A DNA stretch of 64,000 nucleotides from Vibrio sp. 16 (GTDB lineage: Bacteria > Pseudomonadota > Gammaproteobacteria > Enterobacterales > Vibrionaceae): positions 2,542,001 through 2,606,000 of the forward strand of contig NZ_OY808997.1 in assembly GCF_963681195.1 (NCBI RefSeq), written 5' to 3'. Made by a program: the position numbers and the translations under genes. Each line of letters begins with the position of its first letter. Position 1 is the stretch's first letter. The notes below the pieces were generated by a model. That model was not told the origin of the DNA, made no database searches, and saw nothing but the letters and a program-made list of their open reading frames with translations. Below are positions 42,666 to 53,068 of this stretch, one piece after another.

Positions 42666-44702
42666 GTGAACCATTGGCTCAAGAAAAGCGCATGGCTTTT
42701 AGCAGGAAGCTTACTGACCGCACCTAGCTTAGTCACGGCGAACGAAAACACGTTCAGTGCCAGCTTCAAAGGCACAGACATTCAAGAATTCATCAATATT
42801 GTTGGCCGTAACCTAGATAAAACCATTATTGTTGACCCTTCCGTTCGCGGCAAAGTGGACGTGCGTAGTTACGATATGTTGACGGAAGAGCAATACTACA
42901 GCTTCTTCCTCAATGTATTGGAAGTGTATGGTTATGCCGTGGTTGAAATGGACAACGGCGTTGTTAAGGTCGTTAAGTCGAAAGACGCCAAGACTTCTGC
43001 GATTCCAGTGGTGGGCGACGGCTCGGTAAAAGGCGATGAAGTCGTGACGCGAGTGGTCGCGGTGCGCAACGTTTCTGTCCGTGAGCTTTCTCCTCTATTA
43101 CGCCAGTTAAACGACAATGCCGGTGCGGGTAACGTCGTGCACTACGATCCGGCAAACATCATCTTGATTACAGGCCGTGCTGCGGTTGTGAACCGTTTGG
43201 CTGACATCATTAAGCGTGTCGACCAAGCGGGTGACAAAGAGATCGAAGTGGTTGATCTTGATAACGCATCAGCCGCTGAAATGGTGCGAATCGTTGAAGC
43301 TCTTAATAAAACCAATGACAGCAAAAATACCCCTGCTTTTCTACAGCCTAAACTTGTGGCTGACGACCGAACAAACTCAATCCTCATTTCTGGTGACCCT
43401 CAAGTGCGTCAGCGTTTACGTAAGTTGATCAAGCAGCTTGATGTAGAAATGGCGTCGAAAGGCAACAATCGCGTTGTGTATCTTAAATATGCCAAAGCAG
43501 AAGAGTTGGTTGATGTGCTTAAAGGCGTGTCAGACAACCTTCAAGCTGAAAAGTCTGCGGGAAGCAAGAGCAGTTCAAGTGCCAAGCGTGGTGAAGTGAT
43601 GATCGCAGCGCATCCAGATACCAATGCGCTAGTACTGACTGCGCCGCCAGATATCATGAATGCACTTCAAGATGTGATTTCTCAGCTAGATATTCGCCGA
43701 GCTCAGGTATTGATTGAGGCACTTATTGTTGAGATGGCTGAAGGTGACGGTATTAATCTTGGCGTGCAATGGGGCTCGTTAGAGACGGGTGCCATGATTC
43801 AGTATGGCAACGCAGGTGCACCAATTGGTCAGGTGATGGTAGGCCTAGAAGAGGCGAAAGACACTACCGAAAAGAAACCAATTCGCGATAGTAATACCGG
43901 TGCCATTAAGTATTACGAAGAAACGACTAAACAAGGCGATTACTCGACATTAGCAGCTGCTTTGGCTGGCGTAAACGGCGCGGCGGTGAGCCTAGTGATG
44001 GGAGACTGGACTGCGTTGATCAGTGCCGTGTCGACCGATTCAAACTCAAACATCCTGTCCTCTCCAAGTATTACCGTTATGGATAATGGTGAAGCGTCGT
44101 TCATTGTTGGTGAAGAAGTGCCAGTTATCACAGGTTCTACCGCAGGCTCAAATAACGACAATCCATTCCAAACCGTTGATCGTAAAGAAGTGGGCATCAA
44201 GCTTAAAGTGGTTCCACAAATCAATGAAGGTAACTCTGTTCAACTTAACATTGAGCAAGAAGTTTCTAACGTCTTGGGTGCAAATGGCGCTGTGGACGTA
44301 CGTTTTGCTAAGCGTCAATTGAACACGTCGGTGATGGTGAATGACGGCCAGATGATTGTGCTAGGTGGATTGATTGACGAGCGAGCGTTAGAAAGTGAAT
44401 CAAAAGTGCCGTTGCTTGGCGATATCCCTGTTCTCGGGCATTTGTTCAAGTCGACCAGCACTCAGGTTGAAAAGAAAAACCTCATGGTATTTATCAAGCC
44501 AACCATCATTCGCGATGGCATGACGGCCGATGGTATTACCCAGCGTAAGTACAACTTCATCCGAGCGGAACAGCTCTATAAAGCCGACCAAGGTTTGAAA
44601 TTGATGGATGATGGTCATATTCCAGTACTGCCGAAATATGGGGATGACATTCGCCACCCTGCCGAAATCCAAGCATTCGTTGATCAAATGGAAACCAACT
44701 AA
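42666..44702 (+). CDS. epsD: Type II secretion outer-membrane secretin EpsD (GspD)
   Basis: The 678-residue secretin has a signal peptide ([20 protein letters not shown]...), N0-N3 domains (about 30-390, with [19 protein letters not shown]) and the C-terminal multimerising beta-barrel region (about 400-640; EVPVITGS and NMLVFIKPTI-like [14 protein letters not shown]). It forms the outer-membrane gate. The start is GTG, with GAGGAG. It lies 38 bases after epsC and overlaps the epsE start by one base. Confidence 0.97.
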   Translation: MNHWLKKSAWLLAGSLLTAPSLVTANENTFSASFKGTDIQEFINIVGRNLDKTIIVDPSVRGKVDVRSYDMLTEEQYYSFFLNVLEVYGYAVVEMDNGVVKVVKSKDAKTSAIPVVGDGSVKGDEVVTRVVAVRNVSVRELSPLLRQLNDNAGAGNVVHYDPANIILITGRAAVVNRLADIIKRVDQAGDKEIEVVDLDNASAAEMVRIVEALNKTNDSKNTPAFLQPKLVADDRTNSILISGDPQVRQRLRKLIKQLDVEMASKGNNRVVYLKYAKAEELVDVLKGVSDNLQAEKSAGSKSSSSAKRGEVMIAAHPDTNALVLTAPPDIMNALQDVISQLDIRRAQVLIEALIVEMAEGDGINLGVQWGSLETGAMIQYGNAGAPIGQVMVGLEEAKDTTEKKPIRDSNTGAIKYYEETTKQGDYSTLAAALAGVNGAAVSLVMGDWTALISAVSTDSNSNILSSPSITVMDNGEASFIVGEEVPVITGSTAGSNNDNPFQTVDRKEVGIKLKVVPQINEGNSVQLNIEQEVSNVLGANGAVDVRFAKRQLNTSVMVNDGQMIVLGGLIDERALESESKVPLLGDIPVLGHLFKSTSTQVEKKNLMVFIKPTIIRDGMTADGITQRKYNFIRAEQLYKADQGLKLMDDGHIPVLPKYGDDIRHPAEIQAFVDQMETN

Positions 44703-46192
44703 TGACTATGGAAGCGGTAACCACGGTGCGTCGTTTGCCTTTCAGCTTCGCTAATCGTTTTAAATTGGTTCTAGAACCAAGCGAGCGTGGGGCAGTACTC
44801 TATTACATTGCGCCTCTCGCAGTGCCGGCGCTGCTTGAAGTGCAGCGCGTGGCTGGGCAAAACATCACCCTAGAAGAGCTCACGAAAGAGGCGTTTGAAC
44901 ACAAGCTCACGCAGGCGTATCAGCGTGACTCGTCGGAAGCTCGCCAGTTAATGGAAGACATTGGCGCTGATAATGACGATTTCTTCTCGCTTGCAGAAGA
45001 CCTTCCTCAAGATGAAGATTTGCTCGAATCAGAAGACGATGCGCCAATCATCAAGTTGATCAACGCGATGTTGGGTGAAGCCATCAAAGAAGGCGCCTCT
45101 GATATTCATATTGAGACGTTTGAAAAGAGCCTAGCGATTCGATTCCGCGTGGATGGTGTGCTTCGTGACGTCTTGTCTCCAAGCCGCAAGCTGTCACCGC
45201 TGTTGGTTTCTCGTGTCAAGGTAATGGCCAAACTGGATATTGCAGAAAAGCGCGTGCCACAAGATGGCCGTATTTCCCTGCGTATCGGTGGCCGAGCGGT
45301 GGATGTGCGTGTTTCAACCATGCCTTCATCCCATGGTGAACGCGTGGTAATGCGTCTGCTTGATAAAAATGCGACCCGCTTAGATTTACACAGCTTGGGC
45401 ATGACAGAGCGTAACCATGATCACTTCCGAACCATGATTGCGCGACCGCACGGCATCATTTTGGTGACCGGTCCAACTGGCTCGGGTAAGTCGACAACCT
45501 TGTACGCAGGTTTACAAGAGCTCAACAGCAACGAGCGAAATATCCTGACCGTCGAAGACCCGATTGAATTTGATATTGATGGAATTGGCCAAACGCAGGT
45601 CAACCCGAAGGTCGATATGACCTTTGCTCGCGGTTTGCGTGCTATTTTGCGTCAAGACCCTGATGTGGTGATGGTCGGTGAGATCCGTGACTTGGAAACG
45701 GCGCAAATCGCAGTCCAAGCCTCGTTGACAGGTCACTTAGTGATGTCGACGCTGCACACCAATACCGCAGTAGGTGCCATTACACGTCTTCGTGATATGG
45801 GCATTGAACCTTTCCTGATTTCTTCTTCACTACTTGGCGTGCTGGCTCAGAGACTAGTCAGAACGTTGTGCTCGGACTGTAAAGAGCCTTATGAAGCAGA
45901 CAAAGAGACCAAAAAGCTGTTTGGTCTGAAGAAGAAAGAAGATCTTACGCTATATCGCGCTTGTGGCTGTGAGGCGTGTAACTTTAAAGGTTATCGCGGA
46001 CGTACCGGTATCCATGAACTCTTGGTGGTGAACGAGCAAGTCCAAGAATTGATTCATGGTGAAGCGGGTGAACAAGCGATTGAAAAAGCGATTCGTGAGG
46101 ACGTACCGAGTATTCGTGAAGACGGTTTATCCAAAGTGCGCAATGGGATCACCTCTCTTGAAGAAGTGATGCGAGTGACTAAGGAAGGGTAA
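44702..46192 (+). CDS. epsE: Type II secretion ATPase EpsE (GspE)
   Basis: The 496-residue hexameric secretion ATPase has Walker [10 protein letters not shown] at residues 257-265, Walker [14 protein letters not shown] near 323, Asp and His boxes ([18 protein letters not shown]), and a C-terminal zinc-binding Cys4 (C390, C393, C423, C426). The N-terminal arginine-rich [13 protein letters not shown] region that binds EpsL is present. It is cytoplasmic. Strong match to V. cholerae EpsE. It overlaps epsD and epsF by one base each. Confidence 0.98.
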   Translation: MTMEAVTTVRRLPFSFANRFKLVLEPSERGAVLYYIAPLAVPALLEVQRVAGQNITLEELTKEAFEHKLTQAYQRDSSEARQLMEDIGADNDDFFSLAEDLPQDEDLLESEDDAPIIKLINAMLGEAIKEGASDIHIETFEKSLAIRFRVDGVLRDVLSPSRKLSPLLVSRVKVMAKLDIAEKRVPQDGRISLRIGGRAVDVRVSTMPSSHGERVVMRLLDKNATRLDLHSLGMTERNHDHFRTMIARPHGIILVTGPTGSGKSTTLYAGLQELNSNERNILTVEDPIEFDIDGIGQTQVNPKVDMTFARGLRAILRQDPDVVMVGEIRDLETAQIAVQASLTGHLVMSTLHTNTAVGAITRLRDMGIEPFLISSSLLGVLAQRLVRTLCSDCKEPYEADKETKKLFGLKKKEDLTLYRACGCEACNFKGYRGRTGIHELLVVNEQVQELIHGEAGEQAIEKAIREDVPSIREDGLSKVRNGITSLEEVMRVTKEG

Positions 46193-47415
46193 TGGCAGCA
46201 TTTGAGTATAAGGCTCTCAATGCCAAAGGTAAGACTCAGAAAGGCGTGATCGAAGGTGATAACGCCCGTCAGGTGCGTGCTCGTCTTAAAGAGCAAGGGC
46301 TGGTGCCGGTTGAGGTGAACGAAACTCGCCAAAAAGCCAAGAAGCAGAGTAGCCAATCGACCCTAAGTTTCAAGCGTGGTATCAGTACGCCGGATTTAGC
46401 GCTGATCACTCGTCAACTTGCGACCCTAGTTCAATCCGGTATGCCGCTGGAAGAGTGCTTGAAGGCGGTCTCTGAGCAATCCGAGAAGCCACGTATTCGC
46501 ACCATGTTGCTCGCGGTGCGCTCAAAAGTGGTTGAAGGTTATACCTTAGCCGACAGCTTAGCGGACTACCCACACATCTTTGACGAACTGTTTCGTTCGA
46601 TGGTTCAAGCGGGCGAAAAATCAGGTCACCTTGATGGCGTACTCGAGCGTCTAGCTGACTATGCGGAAAATCGCCAGAAGCTGCGCTCAAAGTTGCAGCA
46701 AGCGATGATTTATCCGGTAGTGCTGGTGGTGTTTGCTGTTGGTATCGTGGCGTTCTTGCTTGCGGCAGTGGTGCCAAAAATCGTCGGTCAGTTTGTGCAA
46801 ATGGGCCAAGAATTGCCTCAATCAACGCAGTTTTTGTTGGCGTCCAGTGATTTTATTCAGCACTGGGGCTTGCAACTGCTGCTTGCGATTATCGTCTTGG
46901 TTTACGCGATCAAGATGATGCTGCGCTCGCCAAACGTGCGATTGAATTGGGATCGCCGTGTCGTCCGTTTGCCTCTAATTGGTAAAATATCGCGCGGGCT
47001 CAACACCTCTCGATTTGCGCGAACGCTCTCTATTTGTACCTCGAGCGCAATCCCGATTCTGGATGGGATGAAAGTGGCGGTGGATGTTATGTCCAACCAT
47101 TTTGTTAAACAGCAAGTGATGTTGGCGCGAGATAATGTCCGTGAAGGGGCAAGTTTGCGCAAAGCTCTCGATCAGACCAAGTTGTTCCCACCGATGATGC
47201 TGCATATGATTGCCAGTGGTGAGCAAAGTGGTGAACTGGAAGGGATGCTGACCCGTGCAGCGGACAACCAAGACGCTAACTTCGAGTCGACCATCAATAT
47301 TGCTTTAGGAATTTTCACCCCTGCGTTGATTGCTTTGATGGCGGGGTTAGTACTGTTCATTGTGATGGCGACCTTGATGCCAATTCTAGAAATGAACAAC
47401 TTAATGAGTGGATAA
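46192..47415 (+). CDS. epsF: Type II secretion inner-membrane platform protein EpsF (GspF)
   Basis: The 407-residue platform protein has two repeated cytoplasmic GspF domains (about 75-195 and 275-395) and three transmembrane segments (about 170-195, 225-245 and 380-400). The beginning [22 protein letters not shown] is typical. It is thought to interact with EpsE and EpsL. It starts one base inside the epsE stop. Confidence 0.97.
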   Translation: MAAFEYKALNAKGKTQKGVIEGDNARQVRARLKEQGLVPVEVNETRQKAKKQSSQSTLSFKRGISTPDLALITRQLATLVQSGMPLEECLKAVSEQSEKPRIRTMLLAVRSKVVEGYTLADSLADYPHIFDELFRSMVQAGEKSGHLDGVLERLADYAENRQKLRSKLQQAMIYPVVLVVFAVGIVAFLLAAVVPKIVGQFVQMGQELPQSTQFLLASSDFIQHWGLQLLLAIIVLVYAIKMMLRSPNVRLNWDRRVVRLPLIGKISRGLNTSRFARTLSICTSSAIPILDGMKVAVDVMSNHFVKQQVMLARDNVREGASLRKALDQTKLFPPMMLHMIASGEQSGELEGMLTRAADNQDANFESTINIALGIFTPALIALMAGLVLFIVMATLMPILEMNNLMSG

Positions 47416-47460
47416 CGTAGAGGACACTCGTGTACCTCAGATTTTGGTTTGGAGAAAATA

Positions 47461-47904
47461 ATGAAAAATAAAACTAAGAAACAGTCTGGCTTTACCTTAC
47501 TGGAAGTCATGGTTGTTGTTGTTATCTTAGGCATTCTGGCGAGCTTTGTTGTGCCTAACTTGCTGGGCAACAAAGAGAAAGCCGATCAACAAAAAGCGAT
47601 CACTGATATCGTGGCATTGGAAAATGCGCTAGACATGTACAAGCTTGATAACAGCGTGTACCCGAATACAGACCAAGGGTTGGATGCACTAGTTACCAAA
47701 CCATCTAGCCCAGAGCCACGCAACTATCGCGATGGTGGTTATATCAAGCGTCTACCGACAGACCCTTGGGGTAACGACTACCAATACCTAAGCCCGGGCG
47801 ACAAAGGGTCAGTGGACATCTTCACGCTAGGTGCTGATGGTCAAGAAGGTGGTGAAGGTGCCAATGCCGATATTGGTAACTGGAACATTCAAGACTTCCA
47901 GTAA
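47461..47904 (+). CDS. epsG: Type II secretion major pseudopilin EpsG (GspG)
   Basis: The 147-residue major pseudopilin has the prepilin cleavage and methylation site KKQSG/FTLLEVMVVVVIL, the conserved Glu at +5, and the C-terminal Ca2+-binding type region GGYIKRLPTDPWGNDYQY and DIFTLGADGQEGGEG. I chose the ATG at 47461 (MKNKTKKQSGFTLLE) with GGAG upstream; the earlier ATG-like start lacks it. Processed by PilD, which lies outside the window. Confidence 0.97.
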   Translation: MKNKTKKQSGFTLLEVMVVVVILGILASFVVPNLLGNKEKADQQKAITDIVALENALDMYKLDNSVYPNTDQGLDALVTKPSSPEPRNYRDGGYIKRLPTDPWGNDYQYLSPGDKGSVDIFTLGADGQEGGEGANADIGNWNIQDFQ

Positions 47905-47948
47905 CCGCTAATCTTTGCAAAGGGGGCAGGCAGCTGCTCCCGATTCTT

Positions 47949-48536
47949 ATGCTCAGCCGTAAAGGGTTTACCCTCATTGAGATCTTATTAGTACTTGTGC
48001 TGCTTTCAGTTGCATCGGTCGCTGTCATCTCAACATTACCGCAGAAAAGCTCAGACGAAGCGAAAAGTCAGGCGCTCTCCCTTTATCATCGCTTACAACT
48101 TCTCAATGAGGAGGCGATTTTGAGTGGCCGAGATTACGGTGTGCGCTTTGACGAAAAACGCTCGAGTTACCTTTTAATGGCACTTGAGAGCGAAGGTTGG
48201 AAAAAACTCGACGATGAACAGATTCCGGAACAAGCACAACTACCTGATTCACTGGCGATGCTCCTGGAGTTAGGTGGAAACAGTTGGAAAGACGAAGATC
48301 GACTTTTCAAACCAGGTAGCCTGTTTGATGAGGAGATGTTTGCCGATGTCGAAGATGAGAAAAAGCTCAAGCCGCCGCAAGTGTTTATTATGTCGAGCGG
48401 AGAAGTGACCCCATTTTCTATTGCCATTTATCCTCAAGAGCGAAGTGTCGAAAAGGATGCATGGCGCGTAGTGGCAAAAGAAAATGGCCAAATCATTGTT
48501 CTAGCCCCGGGAGAGAGCGATGAAGAAGAACAATAA
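47949..48536 (+). CDS. epsH: Type II secretion minor pseudopilin EpsH (GspH)
   Basis: The 195-residue minor pseudopilin begins with the short prepilin leader MLSRKG/FTLIEILLVLVL, containing Glu at +5. The rest is a beta-rich globular domain of variable sequence. It overlaps the epsI start by 17 bases, indicating coupled translation. Assigned by position in the operon and the prepilin leader. Confidence 0.93.
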   Translation: MLSRKGFTLIEILLVLVLLSVASVAVISTLPQKSSDEAKSQALSLYHRLQLLNEEAILSGRDYGVRFDEKRSSYLLMALESEGWKKLDDEQIPEQAQLPDSLAMLLELGGNSWKDEDRLFKPGSLFDEEMFADVEDEKKLKPPQVFIMSSGEVTPFSIAIYPQERSVEKDAWRVVAKENGQIIVLAPGESDEEEQ

Positions 48537-48876
48537 AGGTTTCACCTTGTTAGAGGTGTTGGTTGCATTGGCGATTTTTGCCACCGCTGCCATCGCTACG
48601 ATTCGTTCAGTGAGTCAGCACATTAATACGCTCAGCTACCTAGAGGAAAAAACCTTCGCTTCAATGGTGGTGGATAATCAAATGGCGAAAGTGATCTTGT
48701 CGGGTCGCAAACCCACCAAGAAACAAGGAAGCGAAGAGTTGGCTGGTCGAGAGTGGTTCTGGACAATCGAGCCTGTTTCGACAACTGGCGATTTATTGCA
48801 GGCTTTTGATGTCAGTGTGTCAGACCAAAAAGGTGGCGCCTCCATCGTGACGGTAAGAAGCTATGTCGCCAAATAA
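48520..48876 (+). CDS. epsI: Type II secretion minor pseudopilin EpsI (GspI)
   Basis: The 118-residue minor pseudopilin has the leader MKKNNKG/FTLLEVLVALAIF with Glu at +5. The fold is small, as expected for GspI, which with GspJ and GspK caps the pseudopilus tip. It overlaps epsH by 17 bases and epsJ by 14 bases. Confidence 0.94.
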   Translation: MKKNNKGFTLLEVLVALAIFATAAIATIRSVSQHINTLSYLEEKTFASMVVDNQMAKVILSGRKPTKKQGSEELAGREWFWTIEPVSTTGDLLQAFDVSVSDQKGGASIVTVRSYVAK

Positions 48877-49519
48877 GCGTTCCCAGCGCCGCCAGCAAGG
48901 CTTTACTCTTATTGAGGTTTTGGTTGCGATAGCTATTTTTGCCAGCTTGAGTGTTGGAGCCTATCAAGTGCTAAACCAAGTTCAGCGCAGTAATGAGCTC
49001 TCTTTGGAGCGCAGCGAGCGGCTTAAAACCTTGCAGCGCGCCTTGGTCTTTATGAACAATGACTTTCGCCAAATGGCTCTCAGACAAACACGTACTCAAG
49101 GTGAGGTGCCGTCGTCACAGCTTGTTCATTGGCAAGATTATCTGCTCGACTCAGACTCCAAAGGGGTGATGTTTGCTCGTAGTGGCTGGCATAACCCACA
49201 GCAGCAGTTTCCTCGTGGAGAGGTAACCAAAGTGGGGTATCGAATCAAAGATGAACAACTTGAGCGTGTGTGGTGGCGATACCCAGACACACCAGCAGGG
49301 CAAGCGCCTGTGGTGATGCCACTGATTGATAAGGTCGAGAGTTTTGATTTGCGCTTTTTTGATGGTCAAAACTGGCAACAAACGTGGGAAAAGAAAAACG
49401 CTCTGCCTCAAGCCATCACGGTCATTTTGGAGCTTAAGGATTACGGGCGCATTGAGCGAATTTATCTCACCAATGGTGGTGAGTTGACGCCGACCGGAGG
49501 TACCGATGAGTCGAGTTAA
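48863..49519 (+). CDS. epsJ: Type II secretion minor pseudopilin EpsJ (GspJ)
   Basis: The 218-residue minor pseudopilin has the leader ending [18 protein letters not shown] with Glu at +5. The globular domain is that of GspJ ([17 protein letters not shown]). It forms the tip complex with EpsI and EpsK. It overlaps epsI by 14 bases and epsK by 14 bases. Confidence 0.94.
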   Translation: MSPNKRSQRRQQGFTLIEVLVAIAIFASLSVGAYQVLNQVQRSNELSLERSERLKTLQRALVFMNNDFRQMALRQTRTQGEVPSSQLVHWQDYLLDSDSKGVMFARSGWHNPQQQFPRGEVTKVGYRIKDEQLERVWWRYPDTPAGQAPVVMPLIDKVESFDLRFFDGQNWQQTWEKKNALPQAITVILELKDYGRIERIYLTNGGELTPTGGTDESS

Positions 49520-50525
49520 GCCTCAGCGCGGTGTTGCTTTGATCGTCGTATTACTCCTTCTGGCGGTTATGGTCAGTATTGCTGCGAGTATGGCCGATCG
49601 CCTATTTGGTCAGTTTAAGCGAGCCACTAATCAAATTAATTACCAGCAAGCCTACTGGTACAGCATTGGCGTCGAAGCCTTGGCTAAGGTTGGTATTGAA
49701 CAGAGCTACAAAGATGCGGACACCATCAACCTGTCACAGCCTTGGGCGCTCGAAGAGCAGACTTACCCACTTGATTACGGCACCCTAAAAGGCCGATTGG
49801 TGGATCAGCAGGCTTGTTTTAACCTCAATGCCTTAGTGGATGCGAAGCAAGATGCTGGCTCAGATAAAGTACCGTATCTTGTCGAGAGCCTACAGAACCT
49901 GATGGAACAGTTAGAAGTTGAGAATTACCAAGCAGAAGCGGTTGCCCAGTCCGTATGGGAATTTGTTGACCGAAATACCACGGTTAACTCCGTTTCTGGC
50001 GTGGAAGACAGCTACTACGAGTCAATGACGCCTGCCTACTTAGCGGCTAACGGCTTGCTGGCAGACAGTTCTGAATTGCGCGCAATCCACCAAGTCTCTG
50101 GCGAGGTGATGAATACCTTAGCGCCTTACGTTTGCGCCATACCCACGACGGAGTTTCGATTGAACGTCAATACCGTTCGCCCAGAGCAAGCAGAACTCCT
50201 GAGTGCGTTGTTTCAGCCCCATATCAGTGTCGACCAAGCCAAGCAGGTATTGGAAGATCGACCGTTTGACGGCTGGGCAAGCGTCGAAGACTTTTTGAAT
50301 GAAGGTGCGTTTGCAAGTATCAAACAAGAAACATTGAAACCCATCAAAGGTTACCTATCGGTTGATAGTAAATATTTTGAAATGGATGCAGAAATACTAG
50401 TAGGGGATTCGCGAGTGCGGATTCGTAGCCTGCTATTTAGTGATAATCGAGAAACTGCCACGGTAATTAGCCGTCGCTTTGGAGGTATCGGTGAGCGAGT
50501 TTCTGATCGTTCGACTGAGCAATAA
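49506..50525 (+). CDS. epsK: Type II secretion minor pseudopilin EpsK (GspK)
   Basis: The 339-residue largest minor pseudopilin has a prepilin leader [16 protein letters not shown]. Unlike the others it lacks Glu at +5, which is characteristic of GspK. The large globular domain contains ACFNLNAL and [16 protein letters not shown] segments. Its 3' end overlaps the epsL start by about 35 bases. Confidence 0.94.
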   Translation: MSRVKPQRGVALIVVLLLLAVMVSIAASMADRLFGQFKRATNQINYQQAYWYSIGVEALAKVGIEQSYKDADTINLSQPWALEEQTYPLDYGTLKGRLVDQQACFNLNALVDAKQDAGSDKVPYLVESLQNLMEQLEVENYQAEAVAQSVWEFVDRNTTVNSVSGVEDSYYESMTPAYLAANGLLADSSELRAIHQVSGEVMNTLAPYVCAIPTTEFRLNVNTVRPEQAELLSALFQPHISVDQAKQVLEDRPFDGWASVEDFLNEGAFASIKQETLKPIKGYLSVDSKYFEMDAEILVGDSRVRIRSLLFSDNRETATVISRRFGGIGERVSDRSTEQ

Positions 50526-51702
50526 TACCAACGCCGTCATTCAATGGTTGGTTTGGTCTGAGCAGCAAAAGGAAGTGATCGCGAGCGGAGAGCTGGCGAG
50601 TTGGGAGCATCTCTCTGATCTGACCGATTATGCTGACAACCGTCGCACCATTGTGCTGCTATCGACGGCGAGCATTGTTTTGACTGAGGTTGAAATTCCC
50701 GCGGGTGGCAGCCGCCAATTTGAAGCCATGCTGCCATTTATTGTTGAAGATGAATTGGCTCAAGATGTAGAGCAGCTTCACTTTACTATTTTGGGTAAAC
50801 AGGCTGGCCACGCTCAAGTGTGTGCGGTTGAAAAAAGTTGGTTGAAGCAGATTCTTCATGGGTTGGCGGAGGCAGGCTGCCAAGTCCAAAAGGTGATGCC
50901 TGACGTGCTGGCGCTACCAACGCAAGAGGGCATCAGCGCGGTTGAGTTAGATGACATGTGGCTACTGAAAAAAGGGCCGCATCAAGGCCTTGCTATTCAC
51001 TCAGAGTGGCTAGGCATGGTGGCGCAATCGGACTGGGTTAAACAGCAAGATGACTACTTGCCTTTAACCGCGTACTCAGCGTTGCCTGAGCTTACCTTAG
51101 CTGACGGGCAAGAGTGGCACAATGGTGAGCCAACGCTCGTGATGCAGATGCTAGCGCAAGAAGCGGTTGGCAGCAAAATTACGTTGCTGACAGGTGAGTT
51201 TAAGGCAAAATCGTCGCTAGTTCGTTATTGGAAGGTGTGGCAAAAGGTGGCGGTCGCGGCTGTGGTTCTTATGGCAGTGGTGATGGTCGACAACCTGCTG
51301 CAGATTCAACGCTATGAAGCGCAAGCTGCCGCTTATCGCGCCGAGAGTGAACGCATTTTTCGCCAGTCTTTACCGGGAAAAAACAAGATTCCAACGGTGA
51401 GTTATCTCAAACGAGAAATGGATCGCGAAGCCAAGCGATTGTCTGGCGGGAGCGTCGATGAATCCATCTTAACTTGGATGACAGGTTTCCCGGCACTACT
51501 AAAACAAGTCCCTGGTTTGACGTTAACGAGCTTTAAGTTTGACGCTGCTCGTATAGAAGTTCGAATTCAAGCACAAAGCAAAGACTTCCAAACGTTTGAA
51601 AAAGCGCGCGAGTTGTTTGCTGGTAAATATCAGGTGGAGCAAGGTCAGTTGAATCGTTCAGGTACATTGGTGAACGGTTCTTACGTACTGAAGCCATTAT
51701 AA
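50491..51702 (+). CDS. epsL: Type II secretion inner-membrane protein EpsL (GspL)
   Basis: The 403-residue bitopic protein has a cytoplasmic actin-like domain (about 1-240) that recruits EpsE, a transmembrane segment (about 250-270) and a periplasmic ferredoxin-like domain (about 300-400). I chose the GTG at 50491 ([12 protein letters not shown]), preceded by GGAGG five bases upstream and matching V. cholerae EpsL's start. The longer frame from a TTG four codons earlier is not preferred. Confidence 0.95.
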   Translation: MSEFLIVRLSNNTNAVIQWLVWSEQQKEVIASGELASWEHLSDLTDYADNRRTIVLLSTASIVLTEVEIPAGGSRQFEAMLPFIVEDELAQDVEQLHFTILGKQAGHAQVCAVEKSWLKQILHGLAEAGCQVQKVMPDVLALPTQEGISAVELDDMWLLKKGPHQGLAIHSEWLGMVAQSDWVKQQDDYLPLTAYSALPELTLADGQEWHNGEPTLVMQMLAQEAVGSKITLLTGEFKAKSSLVRYWKVWQKVAVAAVVLMAVVMVDNLLQIQRYEAQAAAYRAESERIFRQSLPGKNKIPTVSYLKREMDREAKRLSGGSVDESILTWMTGFPALLKQVPGLTLTSFKFDAARIEVRIQAQSKDFQTFEKARELFAGKYQVEQGQLNRSGTLVNGSYVLKPL

Positions 51703-51711
51703 GGAGCGCAT

Positions 51712-52203
51712 ATGAACGCATTATTAGCCCCGCTCCAAACTTGGTGGAGCAAAATAACCCCACGCGAGCAGCGTTTAGTGATGATCTGCTCGGCGTTTAT
51801 TGCACTGGGTAGCCTTTACTGGGGCGTGATTCAGCCCGTGTCTGAACGTGCAGAGGCTGCGCAAATGCGTATCCAAAGTGAAAAGCAGTTGCTGTCTTGG
51901 GTAAAAGAGAAAGCAGATGAGATCAGCCAGTTGCGCAGCCAAACGGGTAAAGTCGTTTCTGGTCAGCCTCTCAACCAAGCCGTTTCTTCGTCCGCTCGTC
52001 GCTACAAGGTGGAACTGGTTCGAGTCCAGCCTCGTGGTGAACAGTTGCAAGTGTGGATTGCGCCGATGCCTTTTAACCAGTTTGTTGAATGGATTACGGC
52101 CTTGCAGGAAGATCACGGTATTTTGGTTAGCTTCCTTGATATCGACAAAGGCGATCGCGAAGGGATGGTTGAAGTGAAGCGTTTACAGTTGACCAAGGGG
52201 TAA
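51712..52203 (+). CDS. epsM: Type II secretion inner-membrane protein EpsM (GspM)
   Basis: The 163-residue bitopic protein has one transmembrane segment (about residues 20-42) and a periplasmic ferredoxin-like domain that partners EpsL. The sequence WWSKITPREQRLVM near the start matches the GspM pattern. It is 9 bases after epsL, preceded by an AAGGAG-like site, and 3 bases before epsN. Confidence 0.95.
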   Translation: MNALLAPLQTWWSKITPREQRLVMICSAFIALGSLYWGVIQPVSERAEAAQMRIQSEKQLLSWVKEKADEISQLRSQTGKVVSGQPLNQAVSSSARRYKVELVRVQPRGEQLQVWIAPMPFNQFVEWITALQEDHGILVSFLDIDKGDREGMVEVKRLQLTKG

Positions 52204-52206
52204 TGT

Positions 52207-52974
52207 GTGAAAAAAGTAATCTTACTCACTTTGTTGCTGGTTGTGATTTTTGTCACCAGTGCGGTTGTACACCTTCCAGCGCAGTTGGTTGTGAAGTACG
52301 CGCCACTCCCGGGCGCTTTGCAGTTAAGTGGCGTTGAAGGAACGCTATGGAATGGCCGCGCGCAGAGCGTGAGCTGGCAACGAGATAACTTTGGTCAAGT
52401 TCAGTGGGAGTTCCAACCAAGCAAGTTATTCTCAGGGCAAGCGGAAGCACAAATCCGTTTTGGTCGTGGCAGCGATATGCAGCTGACGGGTAGAGGTGTT
52501 GTTGGTTACCGTTTGTCGGGCGCCTATACAGAGAACCTCATTGCCTCTTTGCCTGTTGAGCAGGTGCTGACATTCGCACCTCGTTTGCCGATTCCGCTCG
52601 AGTTAACTGGGCAAGTTGAGCTTAGTGTGAAACACCTGACTTACGCAGCGCCGTATTGCCAAACAGCAGAAGGTAGTGTGGTGTGGAACACGGACACAAT
52701 TGGCACGCCAGTTGAAGATCTGCAAGTCGGCCCGATTGTGGCGAATTTCACCTGCAGTGATAGCACCATTACCATCAAAGGGGACCAACGCAGTTCTCAG
52801 GTTGAGAGCGCCGCAGAAGTGGTTATTCAGCCAAATCAAGATTACCAAAGCACCGCTTGGTTTAAGCCGGGAGAAGAGTTCCCAGCGGCGTTTCGTGAGC
52901 AGTTAAGCTGGTTACCTACGCCCGACGGGCAGGGGCGATATCGCTTCAACTATAATGGACGCTTAAGATTCTAA
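52207..52974 (+). CDS. epsN: Type II secretion protein EpsN (GspN)
   Basis: The 255-residue protein has one N-terminal transmembrane segment (about residues 5-22, KKVILLTLLLVVIFVTSAVV) and a periplasmic beta-rich GspN domain (LSGVEGTLWNGRAQSV is typical). It is the last gene in the Eps operon and is present only in some systems. The start is GTG. A terminator lies 16 bases downstream. Confidence 0.94.
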   Translation: MKKVILLTLLLVVIFVTSAVVHLPAQLVVKYAPLPGALQLSGVEGTLWNGRAQSVSWQRDNFGQVQWEFQPSKLFSGQAEAQIRFGRGSDMQLTGRGVVGYRLSGAYTENLIASLPVEQVLTFAPRLPIPLELTGQVELSVKHLTYAAPYCQTAEGSVVWNTDTIGTPVEDLQVGPIVANFTCSDSTITIKGDQRSSQVESAAEVVIQPNQDYQSTAWFKPGEEFPAAFREQLSWLPTPDGQGRYRFNYNGRLRF

Positions 52975-52989
52975 ATCTCATCAACAACA

Positions 52990-53015
52990 AAGGCCGCTTG
53001 AACAGCGGCCTTTTC
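52990..53015 (+). terminator. Terminator at the end of the Eps operon
   Basis: Stem AAGGCCGCT / AGCGGCCTT with a five-base loop and TTTTCTT tail, 16 bases after the epsN stop. Confidence 0.92.
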
Positions 53016-53068
53016 TTATGCTCTCGAAAAGCGTATCAGGTCAGAACGTGGCATAAGCACCTGAAAAA

